A stretch of DNA of 64,000 bases. Source: Marininema halotolerans. GTDB taxonomy: Bacteria; Bacillota; Bacilli; Thermoactinomycetales; DSM-45169. Below, piece after piece: positions 26,519 through 35,661 of the stretch (positions within the stretch are counted from its first letter, which is position 1; the number at the start of each line of letters is the position of its first letter). The notes below the pieces were generated by a model, which did no database searches, had not been told where the DNA came from, and worked only from the letters and a program-made list of their open reading frames with translations. The stretch lies in NCBI RefSeq assembly GCF_900116235.1, contig NZ_FPAA01000013.1, forward strand, positions 19,643 through 83,642. The letters run 5' to 3'. Made by a program: the position numbers and the translations under genes.

Positions 26519-29500
26519 ATGAAGGTAGTAAAATCAAGGTCTTTGATCCAGCAACCCATCGAGACAATGTCAAAACAAAGGCCACAGAATGAAGCGATTA
26601 TTGATGGAGATCGGAAGATCACCTATCGGGAGTTGGATAAAAAAGCAAATGGGATTGCCCGTCAATTAATGGCGTCAGGACTACAAAAGCAAGAACGGGT
26701 TGCCCTTTTGCTGGAGCCCTCAATTGAGTGGGTGGCGGCCATGCTCGGTGTGTTAAAGGCGGGAGGGGTTTATGTACCGCTTGATCCATCCTATCCAAAA
26801 CAACGTATCCATTTTTGTTTACAGGATAGTGGGGCGAGCTTTGTCTTATCCAACGGTGAGGGCGGGGGTCTTGTCCAACACGTGTTGGACATAAGTAAGA
26901 TCGATGAAGCTGATAATTTTATACCGATTCATGAGATAGATCCTTCTGATCCAGCTTATCTGATGTATACCTCAGGGTCTACCGGTCACCCCAAAGGGGT
27001 GTTCATTCCCCACCAGTCCGTATCCAATCATATGGAGTGGATGAACAATCAATTTGGTTGGGAGACGAGGGATGTTTTTCTGCAAAAAACCTCGGCCAGC
27101 TTTGATGCATCGGTGTGGGAATTTCTTGCCCCCTTATGGAAAGGCGCAAGGATGGTGATTCACAGGGGCGATCCCTTGGAGGTTTGCCAAACGATTCGAA
27201 CCCATCGCGTGACAGTGGTTCAATTTGTGCCATCGGTGTTGAAGTTGTTAGTCGATTTTGAGGAATTTAAAAATTGTCCATCCCTACGCTATGGTTTTGT
27301 GGGTGGAGAAGCTTTGCCAGTCTCGTTAGTTGAACAATTTCACCAACAGTTAGCGATTCCATTGGTTAATTTATATGGCCCCACAGAAGCCACGATCGAT
27401 ACCACTTATCGTGTATGTGAACCTGGGCACAAGATCGAGGGGGATGTGGTCCCCATCGGAAAGCCGATTCAAAACGTCTCCGTAAAGGTCGTTGATGAAA
27501 ACCTACAACCTTGTGCACGCGGAGAAGAAGGAGAATTGGTGATTGCAGGACTGGGGCTAGCTGTAGGCTATCATCGTCGAGAATCTTTACAGGCGGAAAA
27601 ATTTGTTCAACTTCCCTGGGATATGAATGAAATGGGTTACCGGTCAGGAGATAGGGCAAAAGAGCTTCCTTCAGGGGAATGGATGTTTTTAGGAAGAATC
27701 GATCAACAGATCAAGTTGCGTGGGTTACGAATTGAACTGGGCGAAATTGAATCGGCTCTGTTAAGGCAATCTGCAGTGAAGGATGCCGCTGTATGCTTGA
27801 GAGAAGGTGAGTGGTTAACTGCCTTTGTGGTGGGAGATCCGACCTGGAATAAGGAAGAATGTATAAAGGAGTTATCGAATGAATTACCCAGTTATATGGT
27901 TCCCCATTTTTTCGTTCTCTTAGAAAGGATGCCGCTATTACCGAATGGAAAGCTTGATCGAAACCAACTCCAGAACCATCGGATGGACTTGGAACAACCG
28001 ATGGAGCGGAGGGTGTATTCCGAGTGGGAAGAGAAGGTGCGTCGTTGTTGGATAAAGATCTTCCCTGAGGAATGGATAGGAAAGCATGACTCATTTTTTG
28101 CGTTGGGTGGCGATTCCTTGAAGGCCCTTCGTCTAGTGAGTGAATTAAGCCAGTTGGGAAGGAAAATACCCGCTTCCTTCGTGTACGATTATTCAACGAT
28201 CAGTGAACAAGCACAGCAACTAGAAACGGAAACCTACTGGGTAGAAGGAACAGCGTTGCAGAAGAGGGAAGATATCACACCCGAGCATGTTCATAGGGAA
28301 GCTCCTCTTTCCTTTGGTCAATTAGGCATCCATTTCGCAGAAGAATGGAGTAAAGAGCAGGCTTATCAGATCCAGTTGCGGTTACAGTTTCACAAGCGTG
28401 TGGATCCCAATCGGCTATCTTTTGTTCTTGGAGAGATCACACAAAGGCATGTAGCGTTACGTACTTGGATTGAAGAGAAAGAGCCTGGTGAATTTTGGCA
28501 ATATCGTGATCCAAACCCTCATGTAAACGTTCAATTGTGGAAAACAGAGAAGGCATTTTCCAGAGGAACATCTGAGGTTCGTCACCATACTGAAAAGCCA
28601 CAATTTGATTTTATCGAGGAGACTGGGCAACTGATTATTCGTATGCATCATGTGATGGTAGATGGGTGGTCAATCCGTCTTTTGCTGCAAGAACTCGATG
28701 AAAGGCTTCAGGGAAGGTATGACTGTTCGTTCTTAGAGGATCCTTCCTTCTATCAATTTGCATCGGAACAAGTCAATCAGAGTCACGTAGGGATAGGCAC
28801 CTGGGTCGATTATTTAAAGGATGTACCCGCCACTTCTCGTCTCCCCCAATCCTGGAGAATTGGAAGTGAACAAACTTCTCGAGGTGCTCAAGTGAAGCGA
28901 AGAATGGATGGCAGGCGGTATGAAGCTTGGCAACAACTTTCTAAACAATTGGGAGTGACTCCGTTTTCCCTCCTTTTGACTGCGACGCAAATCTTCTTGG
29001 CACAAGCCAGTGGACAACAGGATGTGGTGATGGGTGTACCAGTGGCAAACCGAGAGGATGAACGATATCAACAAACGATTGGCAATCTGGTTAACCTACT
29101 GCCCTTTCGATTACAGGTGAAGGATCCATCTACTTTTTCTCAACTGGTTAAAAGAACCTTTCGAGATCGAGCTGCCTTGAAGGCGGTGGAGTCGGTTCCT
29201 TTTGAACACATCCTAGCTTCTATTCAAGTGGAACGAGGAGTTCATTTCCATCCGCTTTTTCAAACAATGGTGGTCTACAATGAATACCCCTTGATGGATC
29301 AACCTGTGCTTTTTGATTGGAAGGAAGATTTTCTAGGAACCACCAAATGTGATGCGAGTTTTCAGTTTTATAAGGGTGCTAACCATTTGGATTTAACGTT
29401 GGAATATTGTACGGATGTATTTTCTCATGAGATTGCAGAGGACATCCTGGATCGGTGGGAGCGGAATCTAGATTCATTGTTACATCAACCGGATCAGAAA

Positions 29501-30595
29501 GTGTCGGTGGGGTCGGGTGAAGGGAAACCGGCGCAAATGACAACAGCAGTGGTGATCGAGGATGGTAAGGAGGGTGATGAAAGCCGACTGGTTCAGCGGA
29601 TTAAATTATACTGGAGTCAGATATTAGGGGTCGAAAACCTAAGAGAGTCCGATCGCTTTTTTGATCGAGGAGGTCACTCCCTGTCTGCGATGAAGATGGT
29701 GGCGTTAATTAATAAAGAGATGGGTAGCCAGCTTTCTGTAAAAAGTATCTTTGAATTTCCCTCCCTTGGAGAGTTCGCCGATGCAGTCGGAAGAGAATCT
29801 CAGCATATGAAAGAACCCGAAGCGATTGTCACCTTACAAAAGCATCCTCAGGGAACACCCGTCTTCTTTATTCATCCAGCAGGTGGAGCGGTGTGGTGTT
29901 ATCGGGAAATGGCGGAGGTTTTTCATCATGGCCCTGTATACGGGATCCAGTCAGTCAGGGATGAAATGTCAGGTGACTATGAAGTTGAAATCCCCGTGCT
30001 GGCTCGTCGGTACAGAAATTACATCAAAGAAGTCCAACCAGAAGGCCCCTATGTAATCTGTGGGTATTCCTTTGGGGGCAATGTTGCCTTTGAGATAGCT
30101 TGTCAGATGGAGAAGGCAGGAGATGAGGTCGCGTTGCTAGGATTAATTGATTGTCATATGAGTCACCCTGCACCGTATCGGAAAAGTGAGTTCCTATTCT
30201 CCTTTGCACAGAAGTGTGCAGAGGGAGAAAAGATTGAGCTCACAGAAAATGAACTGATGGGGATGAATGAAAATGAACGGTTAACCTACCTCCTACAATT
30301 GGGGAAAGAGAGTGGGCACTTACCAGATGATGCAACCGTGGATCGTTTAAAGGAAGATGTAGCCATGTGGCAAGCAAATAATCAAGCGATTCGTTGCTAT
30401 GTGATGGAGTCAAAGTATCGTGGAAGAACCCTTTTCTTAAAAGCGAGGGAAAATCAAAGCGATTCAACGAAGGGGTGGACGGATCGGCTTGTTGGTAGCT
30501 TAACCATCAAAGAAGTCCCTGGACACCATTTCTCGATCTATAAAGGGGAGAACGCAAGGGAAGTTGGCAGACAGATTATTGAGGCGATGGCGTAA
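26519..30595 (+). CDS. Non-ribosomal peptide synthetase, A-T-C-T-TE
   Basis: 1358 aa from ATG 26519 (AAGGTGG at 26505-26511); an in-frame ATG at 26444 would give 1383. Domains by eye, numbered from 26444: adenylation to about 530 (YTSGSTGHPKG near 173, YGPTEATID, GYRSGDRAKEL, LPNGKLDR); carrier 1 with GGDS (Ser near 556); condensation with HHVMVDG near 734-740; carrier 2 with GGHS (Ser near 1078); thioesterase with GYSFGG (Ser near 1208) and His in PGHHFS near 1360. There is no second adenylation domain, so carrier 2 must be loaded by the same or another A domain. The specificity residues read by alignment to GrsA/EntF are D-A-W-Q-F-G-L-I-D-K, which I associate with glutamine. No phosphopantetheinyl transferase is in the window. 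Confidence 0.93.
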   Translation: MKVVKSRSLIQQPIETMSKQRPQNEAIIDGDRKITYRELDKKANGIARQLMASGLQKQERVALLLEPSIEWVAAMLGVLKAGGVYVPLDPSYPKQRIHFCLQDSGASFVLSNGEGGGLVQHVLDISKIDEADNFIPIHEIDPSDPAYLMYTSGSTGHPKGVFIPHQSVSNHMEWMNNQFGWETRDVFLQKTSASFDASVWEFLAPLWKGARMVIHRGDPLEVCQTIRTHRVTVVQFVPSVLKLLVDFEEFKNCPSLRYGFVGGEALPVSLVEQFHQQLAIPLVNLYGPTEATIDTTYRVCEPGHKIEGDVVPIGKPIQNVSVKVVDENLQPCARGEEGELVIAGLGLAVGYHRRESLQAEKFVQLPWDMNEMGYRSGDRAKELPSGEWMFLGRIDQQIKLRGLRIELGEIESALLRQSAVKDAAVCLREGEWLTAFVVGDPTWNKEECIKELSNELPSYMVPHFFVLLERMPLLPNGKLDRNQLQNHRMDLEQPMERRVYSEWEEKVRRCWIKIFPEEWIGKHDSFFALGGDSLKALRLVSELSQLGRKIPASFVYDYSTISEQAQQLETETYWVEGTALQKREDITPEHVHREAPLSFGQLGIHFAEEWSKEQAYQIQLRLQFHKRVDPNRLSFVLGEITQRHVALRTWIEEKEPGEFWQYRDPNPHVNVQLWKTEKAFSRGTSEVRHHTEKPQFDFIEETGQLIIRMHHVMVDGWSIRLLLQELDERLQGRYDCSFLEDPSFYQFASEQVNQSHVGIGTWVDYLKDVPATSRLPQSWRIGSEQTSRGAQVKRRMDGRRYEAWQQLSKQLGVTPFSLLLTATQIFLAQASGQQDVVMGVPVANREDERYQQTIGNLVNLLPFRLQVKDPSTFSQLVKRTFRDRAALKAVESVPFEHILASIQVERGVHFHPLFQTMVVYNEYPLMDQPVLFDWKEDFLGTTKCDASFQFYKGANHLDLTLEYCTDVFSHEIAEDILDRWERNLDSLLHQPDQKVSVGSGEGKPAQMTTAVVIEDGKEGDESRLVQRIKLYWSQILGVENLRESDRFFDRGGHSLSAMKMVALINKEMGSQLSVKSIFEFPSLGEFADAVGRESQHMKEPEAIVTLQKHPQGTPVFFIHPAGGAVWCYREMAEVFHHGPVYGIQSVRDEMSGDYEVEIPVLARRYRNYIKEVQPEGPYVICGYSFGGNVAFEIACQMEKAGDEVALLGLIDCHMSHPAPYRKSEFLFSFAQKCAEGEKIELTENELMGMNENERLTYLLQLGKESGHLPDDATVDRLKEDVAMWQANNQAIRCYVMESKYRGRTLFLKARENQSDSTKGWTDRLVGSLTIKEVPGHHFSIYKGENAREVGRQIIEAMA

Positions 30596-30609
30596 TGGGG
30601 TGAAAAGGG

Positions 30610-31851
30610 ATGGCAGTTGTATTGCGTTGGCGGTTAGCAGGGGAGTTTATTCAAAATATGATTTTTTGGTGTATCTTCCCCTTCATGGCGCTTATTCTTA
30701 CCCAGTGGATCGGGGTAAGTAAAGCAGGATTGTATCTGGCACTTTCACAAGTTTTTGCGGTAATCGCTGGTTTAATCGGGGGGACCCTCGCGGATCGTTG
30801 GGGACGTAAATCCGTTATGACGTTGACCTCGCTAGGATTTGTTGTAGCATTGGTGATCTTCTTAGTTGGAAGTTGGTTTCAGTCGGTGGTGTTATATTGG
30901 AGTGCTTTTACCTTGCTCAGCGTGTGTAATGCCCTTTATGTACCAGCAAGCCGGGCCATGGTATCTGATTTGGTGCCGATCCATGAGCGAAATCAGGTAT
31001 ATGCTCGCTTCTATACCTTTTTTAATATCGCTGTCATTTCTGGTCCGATTATTGGTAGTCTGGTATTTTTTCGTTACCCCCTTCCTTTTTTCTCCGTGGC
31101 AGTTGTATTAGGATGGGTCATTGTTTGGATAACGCTTTTGAAAACCACTGAGACGCGTCAACTTCAAGATAACGCGCTGCCAGGGGAGAGAAAAAGTTTT
31201 TGGTCGGATAATCTCTCCGCTTATCGTCAGGTTGTGAAGGATCCGGTTCTCTTTTTATTTATTTTATCGGGAGTCTTTGTTGCTCAAGCTTTTATGCAGC
31301 TGGAGATTCTCTTTCCGTTGATGGTGAAAGAACGCTTGGCGGTGGGTACTTTTGCAGGATGGGAAATTCAAGCCAATGACTTTTTCGCATGGATGCTTTC
31401 ATTGAATGGAATTCTTGTCGTCTTGTTTACGAGTGGGATGGCAAAATGGATGAAATCGATGCCACAAAAATGGGTGTTTATAATTTCAAGTTGGTTGTAT
31501 GGCTTGTCAATCCTTGTCTTTGCCGAGTCGAAGGGATATATGATCGTGATCATAGGGATTGTCATCTTCACATTAGCAGAATTAATGATTGTGAGTGTGC
31601 AAGAGGGATTTGTCTCCGAAATTGCACCGGATGATCGAAGGGGAACCTACTTTGCAGCGGCGCAATTGCGTTTTGTATTGGGACGGTTGATCGCTCCGCA
31701 ATTTTTAATCCTACTTCCACTTCTGGGCATGAAGGGGACGTTACTTGTGATTGCTTTATTCCCCATGGTAAGTGGGTTTTTATATGGGGGGATGTTTTCT
31801 CTCTGGACAAAAAAGAAACAAGGAAAGATCGATGAAACATTCGTTGGGTAG
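30610..31851 (+). CDS. MFS transporter (island copy 2)
   Basis: 413-aa major-facilitator protein 14 bp after the NRPS gene and probably in the same operon (site GGGGTGAAAAGGG). About 12 spans; motif A reads GGTLADRWGRKSVMT. It is a likely paralogue of the MFS gene at 23802-25040. Export of, or self-protection from, the NRPS product is inferred from its place. Confidence 0.88.
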   Translation: MAVVLRWRLAGEFIQNMIFWCIFPFMALILTQWIGVSKAGLYLALSQVFAVIAGLIGGTLADRWGRKSVMTLTSLGFVVALVIFLVGSWFQSVVLYWSAFTLLSVCNALYVPASRAMVSDLVPIHERNQVYARFYTFFNIAVISGPIIGSLVFFRYPLPFFSVAVVLGWVIVWITLLKTTETRQLQDNALPGERKSFWSDNLSAYRQVVKDPVLFLFILSGVFVAQAFMQLEILFPLMVKERLAVGTFAGWEIQANDFFAWMLSLNGILVVLFTSGMAKWMKSMPQKWVFIISSWLYGLSILVFAESKGYMIVIIGIVIFTLAELMIVSVQEGFVSEIAPDDRRGTYFAAAQLRFVLGRLIAPQFLILLPLLGMKGTLLVIALFPMVSGFLYGGMFSLWTKKKQGKIDETFVG

Positions 31852-31852
31852 A

Positions 31853-31902
31853 GGAAAGGGGTATGTGTGGATTAGAAAGCGGATCCACACATACCCCTTT
31901 CC
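31853..31902 (+). terminator. 20-bp perfect inverted repeat after MFS copy 2
   Basis: Arms 31853-31872 and 31883-31902 match perfectly with a 10-nt loop, starting one base after the stop codon. The 3' arm ends CCCCTTTCC with no free T-run, so it may act as a terminator, an RNA-stabilising end, or both. Confidence 0.65.
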
Positions 31903-32028
31903 TGTGAGAGGGTTACGTACGAGTCCTTTTCAGATCGTTTTCTCGACGGTAAGATGGTTGTGAATGAGAGGAATTAAAAGAGAGAATAAGCTTCTTTGGA
32001 AGGGCTTGTTTTTGGGGAGGTGCTCTTT

Positions 32029-33789
32029 TTGAAAGTGCAGCGTCAAGTGGATCATTATCTACGTTTATATAAGGGGATGAACCAACCGCGTTTGGGGATA
32101 AAACGAGAGACGACCTTGAACCAAGTTACTAAAATCCTTTGTTGTACACAACGAAATACGCAACTGATTGTTCATAAGTTACGTGCATTACATTGGATCA
32201 CTTGGCTGCCAGGACAAGGACGGGGAAAGTGTTCTCATCTTACTTTTTTGATTGATCCAGAAGATTTACTGATGCGTATTGCGATGGAGTATACAAGGGA
32301 GTGGGATATCAAAGGAGCGACCACCTTTCTTTTGCAATATGATCAAGGGTTTCCTTCTATTCGAGAACGGTTTGAAAGGGAGTTGGAGCCTTCCCTTCGC
32401 TTGGTGCATTACAACAAGAAACGAGCCCAACAAAAAAGTACTCTTCGTTTTACATATAACAAGCCCCTGAGACAGTTGGATCCGGCTCATGGGTATCTCC
32501 GTTCAGAACGCCATATGATTAAACAATTGTTTGATCCCTTAATTACTTATCACCCTATAAGGGATGCCTTTGAACCCCATCTTGCTCATTATTGGGAGAA
32601 GGATGCGTCAAAACGGCAGTGGCGATTTTATCTCCGAAAAGGGGTATTGTTTCATCATGGGGTTCCGATGGTAGCAAAGGATGTCGTTTACTCCTTCAAT
32701 CGATTGCGAAAGACTCCTGTCAGCTGGATGACTAACCCTATCACTTCGGTTGAAGCTTTGGATGATCATACGGTGGATATTTGTTTAAAAGAAGAAGACA
32801 CGCTTTTCTTGCATCTTCTCAGTCACGAATCCTTCTCCATACTCCCTGCGCTGGATAGGGAGAGACCACAGAAGTGGGGGGCTTACTTCCCTAGGGGAAC
32901 CGGTCCATTTAAGCTTGTGCGGAATGATCAGAACATGGTGATCTTCGAAAAATTTGATGCGTATTTTCGTGAACGGGCACTTCTTGACCGCATTGAAATC
33001 ATCATCGATTCGAAGGAGGTGGACACCCCTTTCAATGAACATCATCAACGATGGCGATTCGATTCCAGCACAGAGTCGAATGTGATGATGCTGATCTTTA
33101 ATGGTAAGAAGGACGGGTTATCTTCCAATCCCCATTTTCGCGAAGTGCTTGCAAGGATATTGGATTCAGGCAAAATGATCGAAGAACTTGGTGGCGCTCG
33201 CGGTAGAGAAGCAAAGAGTCTAATTGATGGTGATCACGAGAGTGAATCAGGATTACAAGATGCGCTGCCTATAGAGAGACTTTTAGAGGCGTTGCCCTTT
33301 CAAGAGGAGCCACTTCACCTGTATTCCTTTGATGATGAGGACCATCGAGAGGATGCTCGTTGGATCCAACAACAATGTGTTGTACTCGGCATACGCATCC
33401 AGCTTCATTTGGTGCCTGTGGAAGAGTTGATTCGTGTAGAAACGATGCAAATGGCAGATCTAATCCTGGATGAGACCACTGTTGGTGATTGTATGGAGTT
33501 ATCCATGTTGGAGATGCTCTATCATGAGAAAAGTTTTTTTAAGCATACGCTCTCGGATGAGCTTCAATCGATTATCGATCGTGATGTGGCGAAATTACGC
33601 CACATCACCAATCATACAGAACGCCAGCAAGTCTTGTATGCGATTGATCAAAAATTGCAGGAGGAGAAAGTCTATATTAGTTTTTATCGAAATTATAAGC
33701 GGACGTTGTCTTCTTCGACAGTAAAAGGCAGTTCAACGAATGCCGAAGGATGGGTTTCCTTTGAAAAACTGTGGATACAAGGGCAATGA
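32029..33789 (+). CDS. SgrR-like HTH / family-5 solute-binding protein
   Basis: 586 aa without a signal peptide. The N-terminal 110 residues form a winged-helix SgrR-type domain (NQVTKILCCTQRNTQLIVHKLRALHWITWLPGQGRGK). The rest is an extracellular-solute-binding family-5 fold (LDPAHGYLRSERHMIKQLFDPLI, RFYLRKGVLFHHGVPMVAKDVVYSF, GTGPFKL). SgrR-type proteins are cytosolic transcription factors that bind small ligands; here a peptide or the NRPS product could be the ligand, which is inference. GGGGAGG at 32014-32020 sets TTG 32029; a TTG at 31996 lacks a site. Confidence 0.82.
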   Translation: MKVQRQVDHYLRLYKGMNQPRLGIKRETTLNQVTKILCCTQRNTQLIVHKLRALHWITWLPGQGRGKCSHLTFLIDPEDLLMRIAMEYTREWDIKGATTFLLQYDQGFPSIRERFERELEPSLRLVHYNKKRAQQKSTLRFTYNKPLRQLDPAHGYLRSERHMIKQLFDPLITYHPIRDAFEPHLAHYWEKDASKRQWRFYLRKGVLFHHGVPMVAKDVVYSFNRLRKTPVSWMTNPITSVEALDDHTVDICLKEEDTLFLHLLSHESFSILPALDRERPQKWGAYFPRGTGPFKLVRNDQNMVIFEKFDAYFRERALLDRIEIIIDSKEVDTPFNEHHQRWRFDSSTESNVMMLIFNGKKDGLSSNPHFREVLARILDSGKMIEELGGARGREAKSLIDGDHESESGLQDALPIERLLEALPFQEEPLHLYSFDDEDHREDARWIQQQCVVLGIRIQLHLVPVEELIRVETMQMADLILDETTVGDCMELSMLEMLYHEKSFFKHTLSDELQSIIDRDVAKLRHITNHTERQQVLYAIDQKLQEEKVYISFYRNYKRTLSSSTVKGSSTNAEGWVSFEKLWIQGQ

Positions 33790-33918
33790 TCAAGTTGTGT
33801 GGGTCAGGAAGATAGGGGCGTAAACGTTTGTAAGGCGGTATACTTTGTTCACCCCCATAAAACGTCATTCTAGTGTAAAATAAATAATAATGAAGGATGT
33901 CAGAAAAGGAGTGTCTCA

Positions 33919-35244
33919 ATGGAACTTTCGAAAATGAGAAATATTGGGGAAGCCATCAGAAGAGTGCGAAAATCCAAAGGGCTTCGGTTGGAAGATTTAG
34001 CAGATGACAATATTTCACCAGCAACGATTAGTAATATTGAGCGAGGCGTTTCCCATGTCAATAATGCCAAAATCGATTATATCGTAGAGAAGCTTGGATT
34101 AAGTATGGGAGAGCTCCCTTCTGTTCTGATGGAACAAGAAGAGGAATTGAGTGAGTTGCGATTTAGTCTATCCTCTGTTGAATTATTAGTCGATCTAGGA
34201 AAGAGTAGAGAGGCATTACAACAATTGGATCAACTCCATTTTGAGGATAGCCATGCTTATGCGGCGCTCTTTCATGTACTCAAGGGTAGAGCCTTCTTGT
34301 CGCAGAAAAATTGGAAACGAGCAGAACGGTCCTATTCAACGGCCATTAGCTTATGTGGGCAAAACAGTAACGAAGAAAACTTGGAAGCGACCTCCTATCT
34401 AGATTTGAGTTTGTGTAGTTACGAGCAGAATGAAATCGAACGAGCCCTTGAATTTACCGATAGTGGGTTAGATACTTTCGTTGAAGGGAATGGACGGGAC
34501 TATGTTAAATATGCACTCATTAGAAACAAGGTAGTCTTTCTCATTCGACTCGGACGCAACATCGAAGGACTCAAAGTGATTCAGGATGTTTGGGATCAGA
34601 TTGATCATATGGAAGATACCGATACGGTGTTAGCTTTTTATGAGACAAGAGCGGATCTTTTGCGAAAAATGGGTCTGTACGATGAGGCGATTCAATTTGC
34701 GTCAAAGGGATTGGAGTTAGCAAGAGTCAACAAAAACTACCAATTCATTTTCGATATATTGATTACCATGGGTAGCCTTTATTCTTCGCAGAAACAATTT
34801 AAAAAAGCGGAAGATTGTTTTAACACTGGCCTCGCGTCAAAGGGACTGTTAACGAACGAAAAAGTTTTGACCGATGCCTATATTGGGCTGGGTAAGCTAT
34901 ATGTAAAGTTGGGTAAAACGGATGAAGCCCACCAATTATTTAAACAGGCCATTGCCAATGCAGAAAATTACGATGATGCACCGAATCTTACATACGCATT
35001 ACGGGTCATGGGCGATTTCTTAAAATTAGGTGGCAATAAACTTGAAGCGGTCACCTACTATGAAAAAGCGATTAAAATCACTCAAAAATTTCATTATCAA
35101 AAAGCCGAAAGCCAATTACATATCCGCATCTCCCAATGCTATCAAGATAGCAATCAAAAGGAATTTGAAAAGAGTCTACTGAATATGTATAAAGCACAGG
35201 TCAATTTAAGAGGTGGGGATAATGAAATCTTTGAAGAAGATTAA
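33919..35244 (+). CDS. RRNPP-type regulator: Xre HTH plus TPR repeats
   Basis: 441 aa. The N-terminal Xre/Cro HTH (about residues 8-62: IGEAIRRVRKSKGLRLEDLADDNISPATISNIERG) is followed by tandem tetratricopeptide repeats to the C-terminus (for example GRAFLSQKNWKRAERSYSTAISL, YDEAIQFASKGLELARV, KKAEDCFNTGL, KLEAVTYYEKAIK). This layout and length match PlcR/NprR-type regulators, which bind re-imported signalling peptides in the TPR groove. AAAAGGAG precedes the ATG. A secreted propeptide gene overlaps its last 23 bases in another frame, the usual cognate-peptide arrangement. Likely targets are the neighbouring NRPS and protease genes; no operator has been proven. Confidence 0.9.
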   Translation: MELSKMRNIGEAIRRVRKSKGLRLEDLADDNISPATISNIERGVSHVNNAKIDYIVEKLGLSMGELPSVLMEQEEELSELRFSLSSVELLVDLGKSREALQQLDQLHFEDSHAYAALFHVLKGRAFLSQKNWKRAERSYSTAISLCGQNSNEENLEATSYLDLSLCSYEQNEIERALEFTDSGLDTFVEGNGRDYVKYALIRNKVVFLIRLGRNIEGLKVIQDVWDQIDHMEDTDTVLAFYETRADLLRKMGLYDEAIQFASKGLELARVNKNYQFIFDILITMGSLYSSQKQFKKAEDCFNTGLASKGLLTNEKVLTDAYIGLGKLYVKLGKTDEAHQLFKQAIANAENYDDAPNLTYALRVMGDFLKLGGNKLEAVTYYEKAIKITQKFHYQKAESQLHIRISQCYQDSNQKEFEKSLLNMYKAQVNLRGGDNEIFEED

Positions 35245-35371
35245 CCCTGTGCTGCTGATCATCATCTTAACAATGGCATGGGGATCGACCTCATTCTCTC
35301 ATGCCATCGATAACGAAGGAAATCAACCCATCGTCCAGCCATTGAGCGATACAGAGCCACGACATGGATAA
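35222..35371 (+). CDS. Secreted signalling propeptide (Phr/NprX/PapR-like), 49 aa
   Basis: The ATG at 35222 lies inside the end of the regulator gene and has a strong site AGGTGGGG at 35210-35217. The product has a basic start (MKSLKK), a hydrophobic core (VLLIIILTMAW), a likely signal-peptidase site after FSHA (about residue 28-29), and a 20-residue polar tail ending QPLSDTEPRHG. Short export-signal peptides overlapping an RRNPP receptor gene are usually cut further and re-imported through Opp. The mature pheromone cannot be defined from sequence. A terminator follows 16 bp later. Confidence 0.82.
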   Translation: MKSLKKINPVLLIIILTMAWGSTSFSHAIDNEGNQPIVQPLSDTEPRHG

Positions 35372-35387
35372 CAGGCTTGCATTTCAT

Positions 35388-35412
35388 AAACCGTCTGCGG
35401 ACGGTTTTTATT
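35388..35412 (+). terminator. Rho-independent terminator after the propeptide
   Basis: AAACCGTC (35388-35395) with GACGGTTT (35400-35407), loop TGCG, then TTATTA. Confidence 0.9.
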
Positions 35413-35473
35413 ATGGGTGTAAATATCTTTAATTGAATAAAAATTTAAGATAGAGAGTGTATTGATTACTGGA

Positions 35474-35592
35474 TATTCGGGAGTAGTTACACTAATAAGG
35501 GAGTATTCGAGGGTATAACGAACCTTTCGTATTACTAAATTTTTAATATAATATAAATAATTATTTCTATATCATGAATTTGGTGATATAAT
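35474..35592 (+). promoter_or_regulatory. Promoter and operator-like repeats before the metzincin
   Basis: An extended -10 (TG at 35584-35585, TATAAT at 35587-35592) lies 70 bp before the ATG. Its right side overlaps a perfect 7-bp inverted repeat TATATCA (35568-35574) / TGATATA (35584-35590). Further upstream are direct repeats TATTCGGGAGTA (35474-35485) and TATTCGAGGGTA (35504-35515), 10 of 12 identical and 30 bp apart. These are candidate binding sites for the adjacent HTH regulator. Confidence 0.5.
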
Positions 35593-35661
35593 GTGAAGGT
35601 AAAGTTGGAAGGGTTACGCTAACTTTCGTTTACAATCGAATTTTAAAAGGAGAGATCTTTC

